The notes under the pieces were generated by a model. It had not been told where the DNA came from, searched no databases, and saw only the letters and a program-made list of their open reading frames with translations. Both the position numbers and the translations under genes were made by a program. A DNA stretch of 18,142 nt from CAZBPZ01 sp964493955 (GTDB lineage: Bacteria > Chloroflexota > Dehalococcoidia > Dehalococcoidales > Fen-1064): assembly GCA_964493955.1 (NCBI GenBank), contig CAZBPZ010000032.1, forward strand, positions 1 through 18,142. The letters run 5' to 3'. Position 1 is the stretch's first letter; the number at the start of each line of letters is the position of its first letter. Below, piece by piece: positions 7,559 to 15,550 of this stretch.

Positions 7559-7945
7559 GTGTACCCGGACGAACTGAAGTACAACGAAGAACACACCTGG
7601 CTGCGGCTGGAGGATGGCGGCCTGGGACGGGTGGGCATCACCCACTATGCCCAGGAGCAGCTCAAAGAGGTGGTATTTATAGAGCTGCCGGAGGTAGGTA
7701 CCCCGGTCACTCACATGGAGCCCTTCGGCGTGATAGAGTCGGTCAAGGCCACCAACGACCTGTACAGTCCCGTCACCGGGGAAGTGGTGGAAGTTAATTC
7801 CGCTCTCCAGGGTGAGCCAGGGCTCGTCAACCAGGACCCTTACGGGGCCGGCTGGATGATTGTGGTGCGGCTGGGCAATGACGCTGAGCTGGACAGGCTG
7901 ATGTCAGCCGGGGAGTACCGGCGGCTGGTGGGCGGTGAGGGCTGA
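7559..7945 (+). CDS. GcvH-like stand-alone lipoyl carrier protein
   Basis: This 128-aa protein matches the glycine-cleavage H-protein family over nearly its whole length. It begins with LKYNEEHTW and carries the lipoyl site in GVIESVKA, placing the modified lysine at K63. Start is GTG (7559), with AGGAGGG at 7549-7555 only three bases away; the match of the N-terminus to the family supports it. No P-, T- or L-type glycine cleavage genes are adjacent apart from the shared E3, and the gene is wedged between E1 beta and an AcoX-like gene. It may be an extra lipoyl swinging arm for this complex, an octanoyl/lipoyl relay, or a carrier for another reaction; a housekeeping H-protein is also possible. 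It abuts the next ATG with no gap. Confidence 0.9.
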   Translation: MYPDELKYNEEHTWLRLEDGGLGRVGITHYAQEQLKEVVFIELPEVGTPVTHMEPFGVIESVKATNDLYSPVTGEVVEVNSALQGEPGLVNQDPYGAGWMIVVRLGNDAELDRLMSAGEYRRLVGGEG

Positions 7946-8947
7946 ATGAGCAAGGTGGGTATCATTGCCAACCCGGCGTCCGGCAAGGACATCCGGCGGC
8001 TGGTGGCCTATGCCAGCCTGATGGACAACCGCGACAAGGCTGACCTGGTGCGCCGCATCATCCTGGGGGTTGCTTCCACCGGGGTGAGTGAAATCGTCGC
8101 CATGCCGGACTATTACGGCCTGGTCTCGCAGGCAGCCGCCGGCCTGGGGCGGGACGGCCCTGCCTGCCGTGTCACCATGCTGGAGATGCCGGTGACGGGT
8201 ACCCAGGAGGACTCCACCCGGGCGATGGCCCTGCTCGAGGCGCTCGGGGTGGGGTGTGTCGTCACGGTGGGTGGTGATGGCACCAACCGGGCCGTGGCCA
8301 AGGCGAACGGCACGGTGCCGCTGGTGCCGGTGTCCACCGGGACAAACAACGTGTTCCCGCTGATGGTGGAGGCTACCACGGCCGGGATTGCGGCCGGGGT
8401 GGTGGCGCAGGAGGTGGTGGCCCGCCAGGAGGTTGTAGCCGTCCAGAAGCGTATCGTCCTGACGCAGGACGGCCGCGAGTGTGACATGGCGCTGGTGGAT
8501 GCCGTGACACTGGAACAGCCCTTCGTGGGGGCACGTGCCGTCTGGCGGCTGGAGGAGGTAAGGCAGGTTATCTGCACGCGGGCCACGCCGGAGAGCATCG
8601 GCCTTTCCGCCATCGGGGGTAGTATCTGCCCGGTTGATGCCGACGAGGACGCCGGGCTCTACCTGGAGCTGGGTGAAGGTGGTGGACGTGTCCGGGCGGC
8701 CGTGCTGCCTGGCGTTATCCAGGAGGTGGCTATTCGGCATTGCCGGCGGCTGGCGCTGGGGGAGGAGGTGGAGGTCACTATTTCCCCCTGCCTGGTGGCC
8801 ATGGACGGGGAGCGTGAGCTACGGGTTGAAAGGGTGGCCGCGGCCCGTTTCCGGGTGGAGCGCAGCGGGCCGCCGGTAGTCGACGTCAGGCGGGCGATAC
8901 GGGCTGCCTCGGAGGTGGGGTTCTTTCAGACAGGCACGCAGGAGTGA
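7946..8947 (+). CDS. AcoX-like protein (ATP-NAD kinase fold)
   Basis: This 333-aa protein has the NAD-kinase/diacylglycerol-kinase type nucleotide motif GGDGTNR (109-115) followed by STGTNNVFP (130-138). An N-terminal GIIANPASGKD opens the first strand. This is the organisation of AcoX, a protein of unsettled function encoded in acetoin catabolism operons. The ATG directly follows the GcvH-like stop (TGAATG), so the two are probably coupled. The E2 gene starts seven bases after its stop. A plausible role is phosphorylation of a nucleotide cofactor or small molecule linked to the complex; this is inference. A general NAD kinase is less likely given the operon position and the acoX-like features. 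Confidence 0.82.
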   Translation: MSKVGIIANPASGKDIRRLVAYASLMDNRDKADLVRRIILGVASTGVSEIVAMPDYYGLVSQAAAGLGRDGPACRVTMLEMPVTGTQEDSTRAMALLEALGVGCVVTVGGDGTNRAVAKANGTVPLVPVSTGTNNVFPLMVEATTAGIAAGVVAQEVVARQEVVAVQKRIVLTQDGRECDMALVDAVTLEQPFVGARAVWRLEEVRQVICTRATPESIGLSAIGGSICPVDADEDAGLYLELGEGGGRVRAAVLPGVIQEVAIRHCRRLALGEEVEVTISPCLVAMDGERELRVERVAAARFRVERSGPPVVDVRRAIRAASEVGFFQTGTQE

Positions 8948-8954
8948 TTTTACC

Positions 8955-10241
8955 ATGGAGTATATCGCGATCCCAAAGCTGGGCATGAGCATGACCGAGG
9001 CGACGCTGGTCGAGTGGAAGGTCAGGGACGGTGAGCGGGTGGAGAAGGGCCAGCCGGTGCTGCTGATTGAGACCGAGAAGACCCAGTGGGAGGTCGAGGC
9101 GGCTGCCGCCGGCTTCGTGCACGTGCTGGTGCCCGAAGAGCAGGTTGCCCCGGTGAGCCGGGTGGTGGGCCTCATCGTGGAGACCGAAGAAGAGCTGGAA
9201 AAGCTGCGCCGGGAGCCACCGGGCGAGCTCTATACCTCGGAGGCAGGGGCGGCTGCCGCTGGCACCCAGGCTGCTGCCGGTGCGCCGCCAGCCGGGGAGA
9301 AGGCAGCCCCGGCCGCAGCCCCGCGAGAGCGTATCCGCATTTCACCGGTGGCCCGGAAAATGGCCGAGGAGCATCTTATTGACATAACAAAGGTAAAGGG
9401 CAGCGGGCCGGGTGGCCGGATTGTGCGGGAAGACATCGAGCGGGCTATTGCCGAGCGAGAGAAGCCGGCCCCGGCAGTGGCGCCCGCGGCCGCACCGGCC
9501 ACGGCCGGTGAGGTCGGGGGGAGACGTGTCAGGGGAGTAATTCCCCTCAAGAGTATGCGCAGGTCCATCGCCGAGCATATGCAGCGCAGCCTGGCGGTCT
9601 CGGCCCAGCTCACCCAGATGGGTGAGATAGACATGACCGAGGTCAAGAAACTGCGCCAGGCGCTGGTGGCGCGGGAGGCTGAGCTTGGAGCGCGTATCTC
9701 CTACACCGATATTCTGGTGCTGGCCACGGCCCGGGTGCTGCGCGAGTTTCCCATCATGAACTCCAGCCTGGTCGGCGACGAGATTAAGCTTTGGGAGGAC
9801 ATCAACATCGGCGTGGCGGTGGCGGTGGGTGACCCGCGCCAGGGCGGGGGCCTGATTGTGCCGGTGGTGCGTAACGCCGACCGCAAGGGCCTGCTGGAGA
9901 TTAACCGTGAGCTGGCAGCGCTGGTAGAGAAGGCGCGGGACGGCAAGCTGCTGCCGGATGACGTGGCGGAAGGTACCTTTACCATCACCAACCTGGGGGC
10001 CTTCGGCACGGGCTACGGTTTCGGGACACCCATCATCAACCAGCCGCAGTCGGCCATCCTCGGTACGGGAGCCATCGTGGACCGGCCGGTGGTGAAAGAC
10101 GGGGCTATCGTCGTCCGCCCTGTCATGACCTACAGCCTGACGTTTGACCACCGTGTTATCGATGGAGCACCGGCGGCCATGTTCATGATGCGCCTGGCCG
10201 AGGTGCTGGAGAACCCGGGGCTGCTGCTGGCCACCGGTTAG
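8955..10241 (+). CDS. Dihydrolipoamide acyltransferase E2
   Basis: This 428-aa core subunit transfers the acyl group from lipoyl to CoA. It has one N-terminal lipoyl domain (residues 1-80) with K42 in ETEKTQ as the likely lipoylation site. An Ala/Pro-rich linker (~93-125) leads to a peripheral-subunit-binding domain (~128-165, ISPVARKMAEEH and GPGGRI). After a second linker comes the catalytic domain, with the active-site motif HRVIDG at H399-G404. The site AGGAGTGA (overlapping the acoX stop) precedes ATG 8955. It is 14 bases from E3. A single lipoyl domain plus a separate GcvH-like protein gives the complex two potential lipoyl carriers. Confidence 0.95.
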   Translation: MEYIAIPKLGMSMTEATLVEWKVRDGERVEKGQPVLLIETEKTQWEVEAAAAGFVHVLVPEEQVAPVSRVVGLIVETEEELEKLRREPPGELYTSEAGAAAAGTQAAAGAPPAGEKAAPAAAPRERIRISPVARKMAEEHLIDITKVKGSGPGGRIVREDIERAIAEREKPAPAVAPAAAPATAGEVGGRRVRGVIPLKSMRRSIAEHMQRSLAVSAQLTQMGEIDMTEVKKLRQALVAREAELGARISYTDILVLATARVLREFPIMNSSLVGDEIKLWEDINIGVAVAVGDPRQGGGLIVPVVRNADRKGLLEINRELAALVEKARDGKLLPDDVAEGTFTITNLGAFGTGYGFGTPIINQPQSAILGTGAIVDRPVVKDGAIVVRPVMTYSLTFDHRVIDGAPAAMFMMRLAEVLENPGLLLATG

Positions 10242-10255
10242 ACCGGGAGAAAGGG

Positions 10256-11653
10256 ATGGAACCAAGAGACCTCGTAATCATCGGGGGCGGCCCGGCCGGC
10301 TACGTGGCCGCCATCCGGGCACGCCAGCTGGGGGCCAGTGTGTTGCTGGTCGAGGCTGATGAGCTCGGCGGCACCTGCCTCAACCGGGGTTGTATTCCCA
10401 CCCGGGCACTGGTGCGGGCCGCCGAGCTGCTGGACTCCCCGAAGAAGGCCAGGGAGTATGGCATAGCCTTCGGCCAGGCCGAAGTTAGCCTGGCGCAGAT
10501 GATGGCGCGCAAGGACACCGTGGCGAAAATGGTTGGGGGTGGCGTCCGCCTGCTGATGGAGAGCTACGGTGTGAGAGTGGTCAGGGCACGCGGGAGGCTG
10601 CTCTCTCCGGCCGAGGTTGAGCTGGCGCCGGCCGATGGTAAGGTGGAGCGTGTAGAGGCACGGCGCCTGCTGCTGGCCACCGGGGCCGAGTGGGCCCGGC
10701 CAGACATACCGGGGGCGGAGATGCTCGTGACGTCGGACGAAGCACTGTCGCTGCAGAGCGTGCCGGCCTCGCTGGTTGTCATCGGGGGCGGGGCCGTGGC
10801 GATGACGTTTGCCACCATCTTCAGCCGCCTGGGGAGCCGGGTCACGGTGGTGACAGCCGGGCCGAGGGTTCTCCCGGAGATTGATGGCGAAATTGTGTCA
10901 TTGCTGGAGCGCGAGCTACGGCGGCAGAAGATACAGGTAATAACGGGGGCGGAGCCGGTGCGTCTCGAGGGCGGGCCCGGTGCCCTGACACTGATGGTGC
11001 AGGCCGCCGACGGGGTCACGCCCCTGACGGCGGAGACAGTGCTGTACCTGGACCAGCGCCGGGCGCACACCGGGGGGCTGGGGCTGGAGGAGGCCGGCGT
11101 GAGCTTTGGTACTGGCGGCATCACGGTCAACCGGGCGATGCAGACCTCGGCCCCGGGCGTCTGGGCAGCCGGGGATGTTGTCGGTGAGCCATACCTGGCC
11201 CATGTTGCCTTCGCCGAGGGCAGGGTGGCGGCCGAGAATGCCCTGGGCCGTGAGGTGGAGATGGACTACCGCGCCGTGCCACGGTGTGTCTGCACCGTGC
11301 CGGAGGTTGCCAGTGTTGGCCTCACGGAAGAGGAAGCAAAGGCGCAGGGAGATGAAATACAGGTGGGAAGGTTCCCCCTGGCGGCCAACGGGCTGGCCAG
11401 CGCCCTGGGTGAGCGCTCCGGCCTGGTGAAGGTGGTGTCCGAGGCGCACTACGGCCAGGTGCTGGGAGTGCATATCATGGGGCCGGGGGCGTCCGAGCTT
11501 ATCGGGGCGGCCAGCCTGGCGGTGCGGATGGAGGCCACCGCGGCCGATGTGGCCGGGGCCCTCTGGGCGCACCCTACCATTTCCGAGGCCCTGATGGAGG
11601 CCTCTCTGGCGGTCAGCGGTGAGGCCATTCACATGCCGGGCGGGGGGCGCTAG
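10256..11653 (+). CDS. Dihydrolipoamide dehydrogenase (E3)-like flavoprotein, divergent
   Basis: This 465-aa FAD disulfide oxidoreductase reoxidises dihydrolipoyl groups. FAD binding is at GGGPAG (10-15), the redox disulfide is C41/C46 (CLNRGC), and the C-terminal base pair is H439/E444 (HPTISE). Three regions differ from classical Lpd. The lysine after the disulfide is R50 (IPTRAL). The glutamate after the second GGG motif is T184 (GGGAVAMT). The usual GRxPN segment reads QRRAH (267-271). In addition, the strand that normally ends in an NAD-ribose-binding glutamate ends in T200. The catalytic residues remain, so it is probably active but may prefer another pyridine nucleotide or partner. The operon position supports the E3 role. 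Confidence 0.88.
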   Translation: MEPRDLVIIGGGPAGYVAAIRARQLGASVLLVEADELGGTCLNRGCIPTRALVRAAELLDSPKKAREYGIAFGQAEVSLAQMMARKDTVAKMVGGGVRLLMESYGVRVVRARGRLLSPAEVELAPADGKVERVEARRLLLATGAEWARPDIPGAEMLVTSDEALSLQSVPASLVVIGGGAVAMTFATIFSRLGSRVTVVTAGPRVLPEIDGEIVSLLERELRRQKIQVITGAEPVRLEGGPGALTLMVQAADGVTPLTAETVLYLDQRRAHTGGLGLEEAGVSFGTGGITVNRAMQTSAPGVWAAGDVVGEPYLAHVAFAEGRVAAENALGREVEMDYRAVPRCVCTVPEVASVGLTEEEAKAQGDEIQVGRFPLAANGLASALGERSGLVKVVSEAHYGQVLGVHIMGPGASELIGAASLAVRMEATAADVAGALWAHPTISEALMEASLAVSGEAIHMPGGGR

Positions 11654-11675
11654 AGCCCGCCCGCGCCGGGATGCC

Positions 11676-11707
11676 AAGGCAGCCGCGGTACTCTGCTCGG
11701 CTGCCTT
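11676..11707 (+). other. Intercistronic hairpin between E3 and the carboxyltransferase genes
   Basis: A perfect 10-bp stem AAGGCAGCCG (11676-11685) and CGGCTGCCTT (11698-11707) encloses a 12-base loop. It is followed by TACG, not a T-run, so it is not a clear terminator. It may stabilise the 3' end of the upstream message, mark a processing site, or attenuate readthrough. It sits in a 116-base gap, the longest within this part of the array, and no promoter was recognised between it and the TTG at 11770. Confidence 0.6.
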
Positions 11708-11769
11708 TACGAAAGACAGGCGGGCCGTCTCTGGCCGAAGACCGGGATTTGCAGTGAGAGAGTGACCAG

Positions 11770-13311
11770 TTGGACAAGCAGGAAGCACTTGAGGAGCTGA
11801 AGCGCCGCCGGGAAATTGCCCTGGCAGGGGGCGGTCCGGAGAAGATTGCCCGGCACCGCCAGCGGGGCCACATCACGGCGCGGGAGCGGATTGAGGCGCT
11901 GGTTGACCCCGGCACGTTTGTGGAGACCGGCATGCTCGGGCTGTACCAGCTACCCGGGAGCGACCAGCTCTACCCCGCCAGCAAGCTGCACGGCTACGGT
12001 AAGATTGATGGCCGGGTGGTGGCAATCCAGTCGGACGATTCCACTGTGCTGGCCGGCACCGGTGCCGGTACTCGGCGCCCCAGGGACAGCGGTTTTGCCC
12101 CGCCGGCCCGCGGCTGCCCGTTTATCCGCTTCGGGGAGAGCGGGGGCGTGCACCTCCAGAGTGTGCAGGGGTCAATCGGTGTACTGGCGGTCACCATGCC
12201 CATCCGCGGGCTGATGACACCGCGGCGGGTGCCCCGGCTCATCGGCATCATGGGCAACTGCTTCGGCGACCCTACCTGGCAGGCGGTACAGAGCGAGTTC
12301 GTGGTGCAGGTAAAGCCGAATACCTGCATGGCCGTCTCCGGGCCGCGGGTACTGGGGGTGGCACTGGAGGAGCGTACCACGCCGGAAGAGCTTGGCGGCT
12401 GGAAGGTCCATGCCGAGGTTACCGGCCAGGTGGACGCCTTCGCCGAGGACGACGTGCACTGCGCCCGGCTGATGCGCGAGTTCATCAGCTACATGCCCTC
12501 CAACTGCGAGGAGGAGCCACCTGTCCTGCCCACGGCTGACCCGCCCGACAGGTCCCTGGACAGCCTGATGACACTCGTCCCGGACGACCCGGCCCAGCCG
12601 TATGACATGCAGGAGGTCATCAGGGAGATAGTGGATGACGGCCGCTACTTTGTCCTCAAGCCGTACTTTGCCACCGGGCTGATTGTATGCCTGGCCCGGT
12701 TGCAGGGCAGGGTGGTGGGTATCATCGCCAGCCAGCCGCTCAGCCAGCAGGGTGCCATCGGGCCGGACGAGTGCGACAAGGCCACCGACATGATAGTGAT
12801 GTGTGATTCCTTCAATATACCGTTGCTCTTTCTGGTTGATACCCCGGGCCTGGAAGGCGGGCCCGCCGCCGCCCGGGACCGGCTGCCGACCAAGCTGATG
12901 CACTGGCTGCAGGCACTTACCCTGGCCTCGGTGCCCAAAATTACGCTAGTTGTCCGCAAGGCGTATGGCCTGGCAGCAAACTGCATGGGTGGGCCAGGCT
13001 CTTACCCGGACTTCAGCGCCGCCCTGCTGACGGCTGATATCCGGCCGATGTCACCGCAGGCGGCCACCATGACGGTCCACCGGGAGAGGATTAGCACCGC
13101 CAGAGACTCACGGGTAGAGAGGGACAGGGTCATGGCGGAGCTGCGGGCGGAGGGCGGCCCCTTTGAGGCGGCCATGGCCGGGCTGGTGGACGACGTAATC
13201 GACCCGCGTGATTGCCGCCGCTACGTCATCACCTGCCTGGACATGCTGCGGGGCCAGCGGGGCGATTTCATCAGTGCCAGGCGCCTGCAGACCTGGCCAA
13301 CGGGCTTCTAG
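11770..13311 (+). CDS. Acyl-CoA carboxylase carboxyltransferase subunit, copy 1
   Basis: This 513-aa protein of the PccB/AccD/MmdA carboxyltransferase family moves carboxyl between biotin and an acyl-CoA. The N-terminal crotonase-like half has ESGGVHLQ (123-130), corresponding to the usual SGGARIQEG loop, and EELGGWKVHAEVTG; the C-terminal half has PDECDKATD, VDTPG and RKAYGLA (K397-A402). Start is TTG 11770, because an in-frame stop lies just upstream (11755) and the N-terminus aligns with copy 2. No good ribosome binding site is seen. No biotin carboxylase or biotin carrier is encoded in the window, so partners must come from elsewhere, or it belongs to a decarboxylase. Substrate unknown. 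Confidence 0.9.
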   Translation: MDKQEALEELKRRREIALAGGGPEKIARHRQRGHITARERIEALVDPGTFVETGMLGLYQLPGSDQLYPASKLHGYGKIDGRVVAIQSDDSTVLAGTGAGTRRPRDSGFAPPARGCPFIRFGESGGVHLQSVQGSIGVLAVTMPIRGLMTPRRVPRLIGIMGNCFGDPTWQAVQSEFVVQVKPNTCMAVSGPRVLGVALEERTTPEELGGWKVHAEVTGQVDAFAEDDVHCARLMREFISYMPSNCEEEPPVLPTADPPDRSLDSLMTLVPDDPAQPYDMQEVIREIVDDGRYFVLKPYFATGLIVCLARLQGRVVGIIASQPLSQQGAIGPDECDKATDMIVMCDSFNIPLLFLVDTPGLEGGPAAARDRLPTKLMHWLQALTLASVPKITLVVRKAYGLAANCMGGPGSYPDFSAALLTADIRPMSPQAATMTVHRERISTARDSRVERDRVMAELRAEGGPFEAAMAGLVDDVIDPRDCRRYVITCLDMLRGQRGDFISARRLQTWPTGF

Positions 13312-13336
13312 CGGCGGTGTGGGGAGAGATGCTACC

Positions 13337-14878
13337 GTGGAGAAACAGGAGAGAATCAACGAGCTGCTCAAGCTGATAGAGATGAACCGCCGCCTGGGGG
13401 GTGAGGACCGTATTGCCCGGCAGCACCAGCTGGGACGGCTCACCGCCCGCGAACGGATTGAACGCCTGCTTGACCCGGGTACGTTTGAGGAAAGCGGTAC
13501 CCTGATGTACGGCCTCCAGCCGGATGAAGAAGGCCGTACCACCCACATCAACCAGGTCAGCGGGCACGGCCGGGTGGGGGGACGGGTGGTCATCGTCCGC
13601 GCCGACGATGCCACCGTCCATACCACCGGGAGCCGCGCCGGGGTACAGCCGCCGCGGGGCATAAACCCGCGGCTCTACCCGGAGCGGTGCCACCCTGTAG
13701 TCCATCTGGCTGACGGTGGTGATATCCGCTCCGGCCACGGCATGCCCGGCTGGGGGGTCATCACCAACCCTGCGCGGGTATTTACCGACCTGCGCACCTC
13801 GCCCCGTGTTACTGCCATCATGGGCGACTGTGTCGGTACGGCCGCCCTGGAGGCAATGGCGGCCGATTTCGTGGTGATGGTAAAGGGCGCCGTGCTGGGC
13901 CTCTTCGACCCCCGGCTGCTGGCGCGGCCGCTGGAGGACAGCCCGCTTTCCGAGGAACTGGGCGGCTGGAAGTTTCACGCCGAGGTTACCGGCCAGGTGG
14001 ACGCCGTGGCCGATAACGACGAGCAGTGCCTGGACATCATCCGCGAGTTTCTTAGTTATATGCCGGCCGACTCCCGTAGCGAGCCTCCAGCTGTCCCAAC
14101 CGATGACCCGCCGGACCGGCCGGTGGACCGGCTGATGACGCTCATTCCCGATAAGCCCAACCGGGTGTATGATGCCCGCCAGGTCATCAAGGCCATCGTG
14201 GATGATGGCCGGTTCTTCCAGATTAAGGCAGACTTCGGGCGCAGCCTCATCACCTGCCTGGCGAGGCTCGGCGGGCGGACGGTGGGTATCATCGCCAACC
14301 AGACGTTACACAACGCTGGCGCCGCCGGTCCCGACGAGTGTGACAAGGCCACCGACTTCATTACCCTGTGCGATACCTACAACATCCCGCTCATTTTCCT
14401 GGCCGATACCCCCGGCCACCTGGTGGGGCGGCCGGCCGAGCAAAAGAGAATCCCCACCAAGATTATGACCTGGATGGAGGCCATGGCCTTCAGCACCGTT
14501 CCCAAGATATGTATCATCATCCGCAAGGCCTACGGCATGGCCATCTCTAACATGTGCGGCACCAACTGCGGCCCGGATTTCATTGCCGCCATGACCACGG
14601 CCGAAATCAGCTTCATGTCACCCGAGGCGGCGGCCAACGTTGTCTATCTGCGGCGGATAGAGGCGGCCGAGAACCCCGAAGAGGAACGGGCCAGGCTCAT
14701 CCGGCAGATGGAGCTGGAGAGCAGCCCGTTCCCGGCGGCCGCGGTGGGCCTGCTGGACGACGTGATTGACCCGCGTGATGTCAGGAGGTACCTCATTGGT
14801 AAGCTGGAGTTCCTGCGCCAGTGCAAGGGTGACTTTATCGGGGAGACACGCCTCCAGCTCTGGCCAACCGGGCTCTAG
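13337..14878 (+). CDS. Acyl-CoA carboxylase carboxyltransferase subunit, copy 2
   Basis: This 513-aa paralog has the same length as copy 1 and begins 25 bases after it. The two align throughout: both start (M)xKQE, share TARERIE at 37-43, and have the RKAYG lysine at residue 397 in each. Start is GTG 13337, with GGGGAGAG upstream; the open frame runs back to 13208 inside copy 1, but that extension is rejected on homology. Its N-domain loop reads ADGGDIRSG (125-133), further from the normal SGGAR loop than copy 1. The C-terminal site is RKAYGMA. The pair probably forms a heteromer with unequal sites, or two enzymes for related acyl-CoAs. Tandem duplication is the likely origin. Confidence 0.9.
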   Translation: MEKQERINELLKLIEMNRRLGGEDRIARQHQLGRLTARERIERLLDPGTFEESGTLMYGLQPDEEGRTTHINQVSGHGRVGGRVVIVRADDATVHTTGSRAGVQPPRGINPRLYPERCHPVVHLADGGDIRSGHGMPGWGVITNPARVFTDLRTSPRVTAIMGDCVGTAALEAMAADFVVMVKGAVLGLFDPRLLARPLEDSPLSEELGGWKFHAEVTGQVDAVADNDEQCLDIIREFLSYMPADSRSEPPAVPTDDPPDRPVDRLMTLIPDKPNRVYDARQVIKAIVDDGRFFQIKADFGRSLITCLARLGGRTVGIIANQTLHNAGAAGPDECDKATDFITLCDTYNIPLIFLADTPGHLVGRPAEQKRIPTKIMTWMEAMAFSTVPKICIIIRKAYGMAISNMCGTNCGPDFIAAMTTAEISFMSPEAAANVVYLRRIEAAENPEEERARLIRQMELESSPFPAAAVGLLDDVIDPRDVRRYLIGKLEFLRQCKGDFIGETRLQLWPTGL

Positions 14879-14965
14879 CGCGCCGCCAGCAGAAGCAACG
14901 TACGCCGCGGCTGTGGCAGAGGCACCACTCCTGTTCCAAAACGAGCGAGGAGACCCGGAAAGGCA

Positions 14966-15451
14966 GTGCGAGTTGGACTGGTCACGGATACGCATATCCC
15001 GGACATTACCAGCCGGCTGCCACCGGAGGTGGCGGCGGCCCTGAGCGGAGTGGAGCTCATCCTGCACGCCGGGGACATCTACGAGCTCTGCGTGCTGGAC
15101 GAGCTTGAGAGGGTGGCCCCGGTGCTGGCGGCCCTGGGTGATGATGACTCTTTCACCCTGATGCAGGACCGCCGCGTGGAGATGAAACACGTCCTGCACC
15201 TGGAGGGCTGGACTGTCTGGCTGATGCATGAACCCCCGTGGCTTTTCCGGATACCATCCTACCAGGCGGATATTCACCCGGCGGTGGTCGTCCACGGCCA
15301 TACCCATGCCGCCGGGATTCGCCGGCAGGACGGGGTGCTTTTCGTGGGCTCGGGCAGCCCCACCTTCCTGCACTACCGGCGTGGTCTTGGTACGGTGGGG
15401 ATACTGGACATCACGCCCGAAGGCGTGAGCGCCCATATCGTGGAACTGTAG
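14966..15451 (+). CDS. YfcE/MJ0936-type metallophosphoesterase
   Basis: This 161-aa calcineurin-like phosphodiesterase is normal length for the small one-domain family that cleaves phosphodiesters with two metals. Ligands read D8 and H10 (TDTHIPD), D37 (AGDIYE), H88 (MHEPP), and H112 and H114 (GHTH). The usual GN[CH]D motif is GDDD (58-61), so the expected metal-binding asparagine is D59. Start is GTG 14966, with GAGGAGA at 14947-14953 upstream. It lies 87 bases after the second carboxyltransferase and is probably the last gene of the long array. A link to the pathway is not evident; it may simply be read through. Confidence 0.86.
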   Translation: MRVGLVTDTHIPDITSRLPPEVAAALSGVELILHAGDIYELCVLDELERVAPVLAALGDDDSFTLMQDRRVEMKHVLHLEGWTVWLMHEPPWLFRIPSYQADIHPAVVVHGHTHAAGIRRQDGVLFVGSGSPTFLHYRRGLGTVGILDITPEGVSAHIVEL

Positions 15452-15550
15452 CCGCGCCGCGGACTTCACGGGTAGAGCCGTTCCCGGCGAGCGGTTGCCA
15501 TCTGGGTAGGGGGCATGCCGGGGGATAGAGGGGCAATTTAAGCCGCCAGG

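Noticed and set aside
13208..13336. Extended start for the second carboxyltransferase
   Set aside because: The extension overlaps the end of copy 1; the GTG at 13337 aligns with the start of copy 1 and gives the same 513-aa length.
14879..14965. Promoter before the phosphoesterase gene
   Set aside because: No paired -35/-10 elements were found in this GC-rich gap; readthrough from upstream is simpler.
15452..15550. Terminator between the convergent phosphoesterase and SH3-like genes
   Set aside because: No stem followed by a T-run was seen on either strand; the stretch holds nothing I can support.
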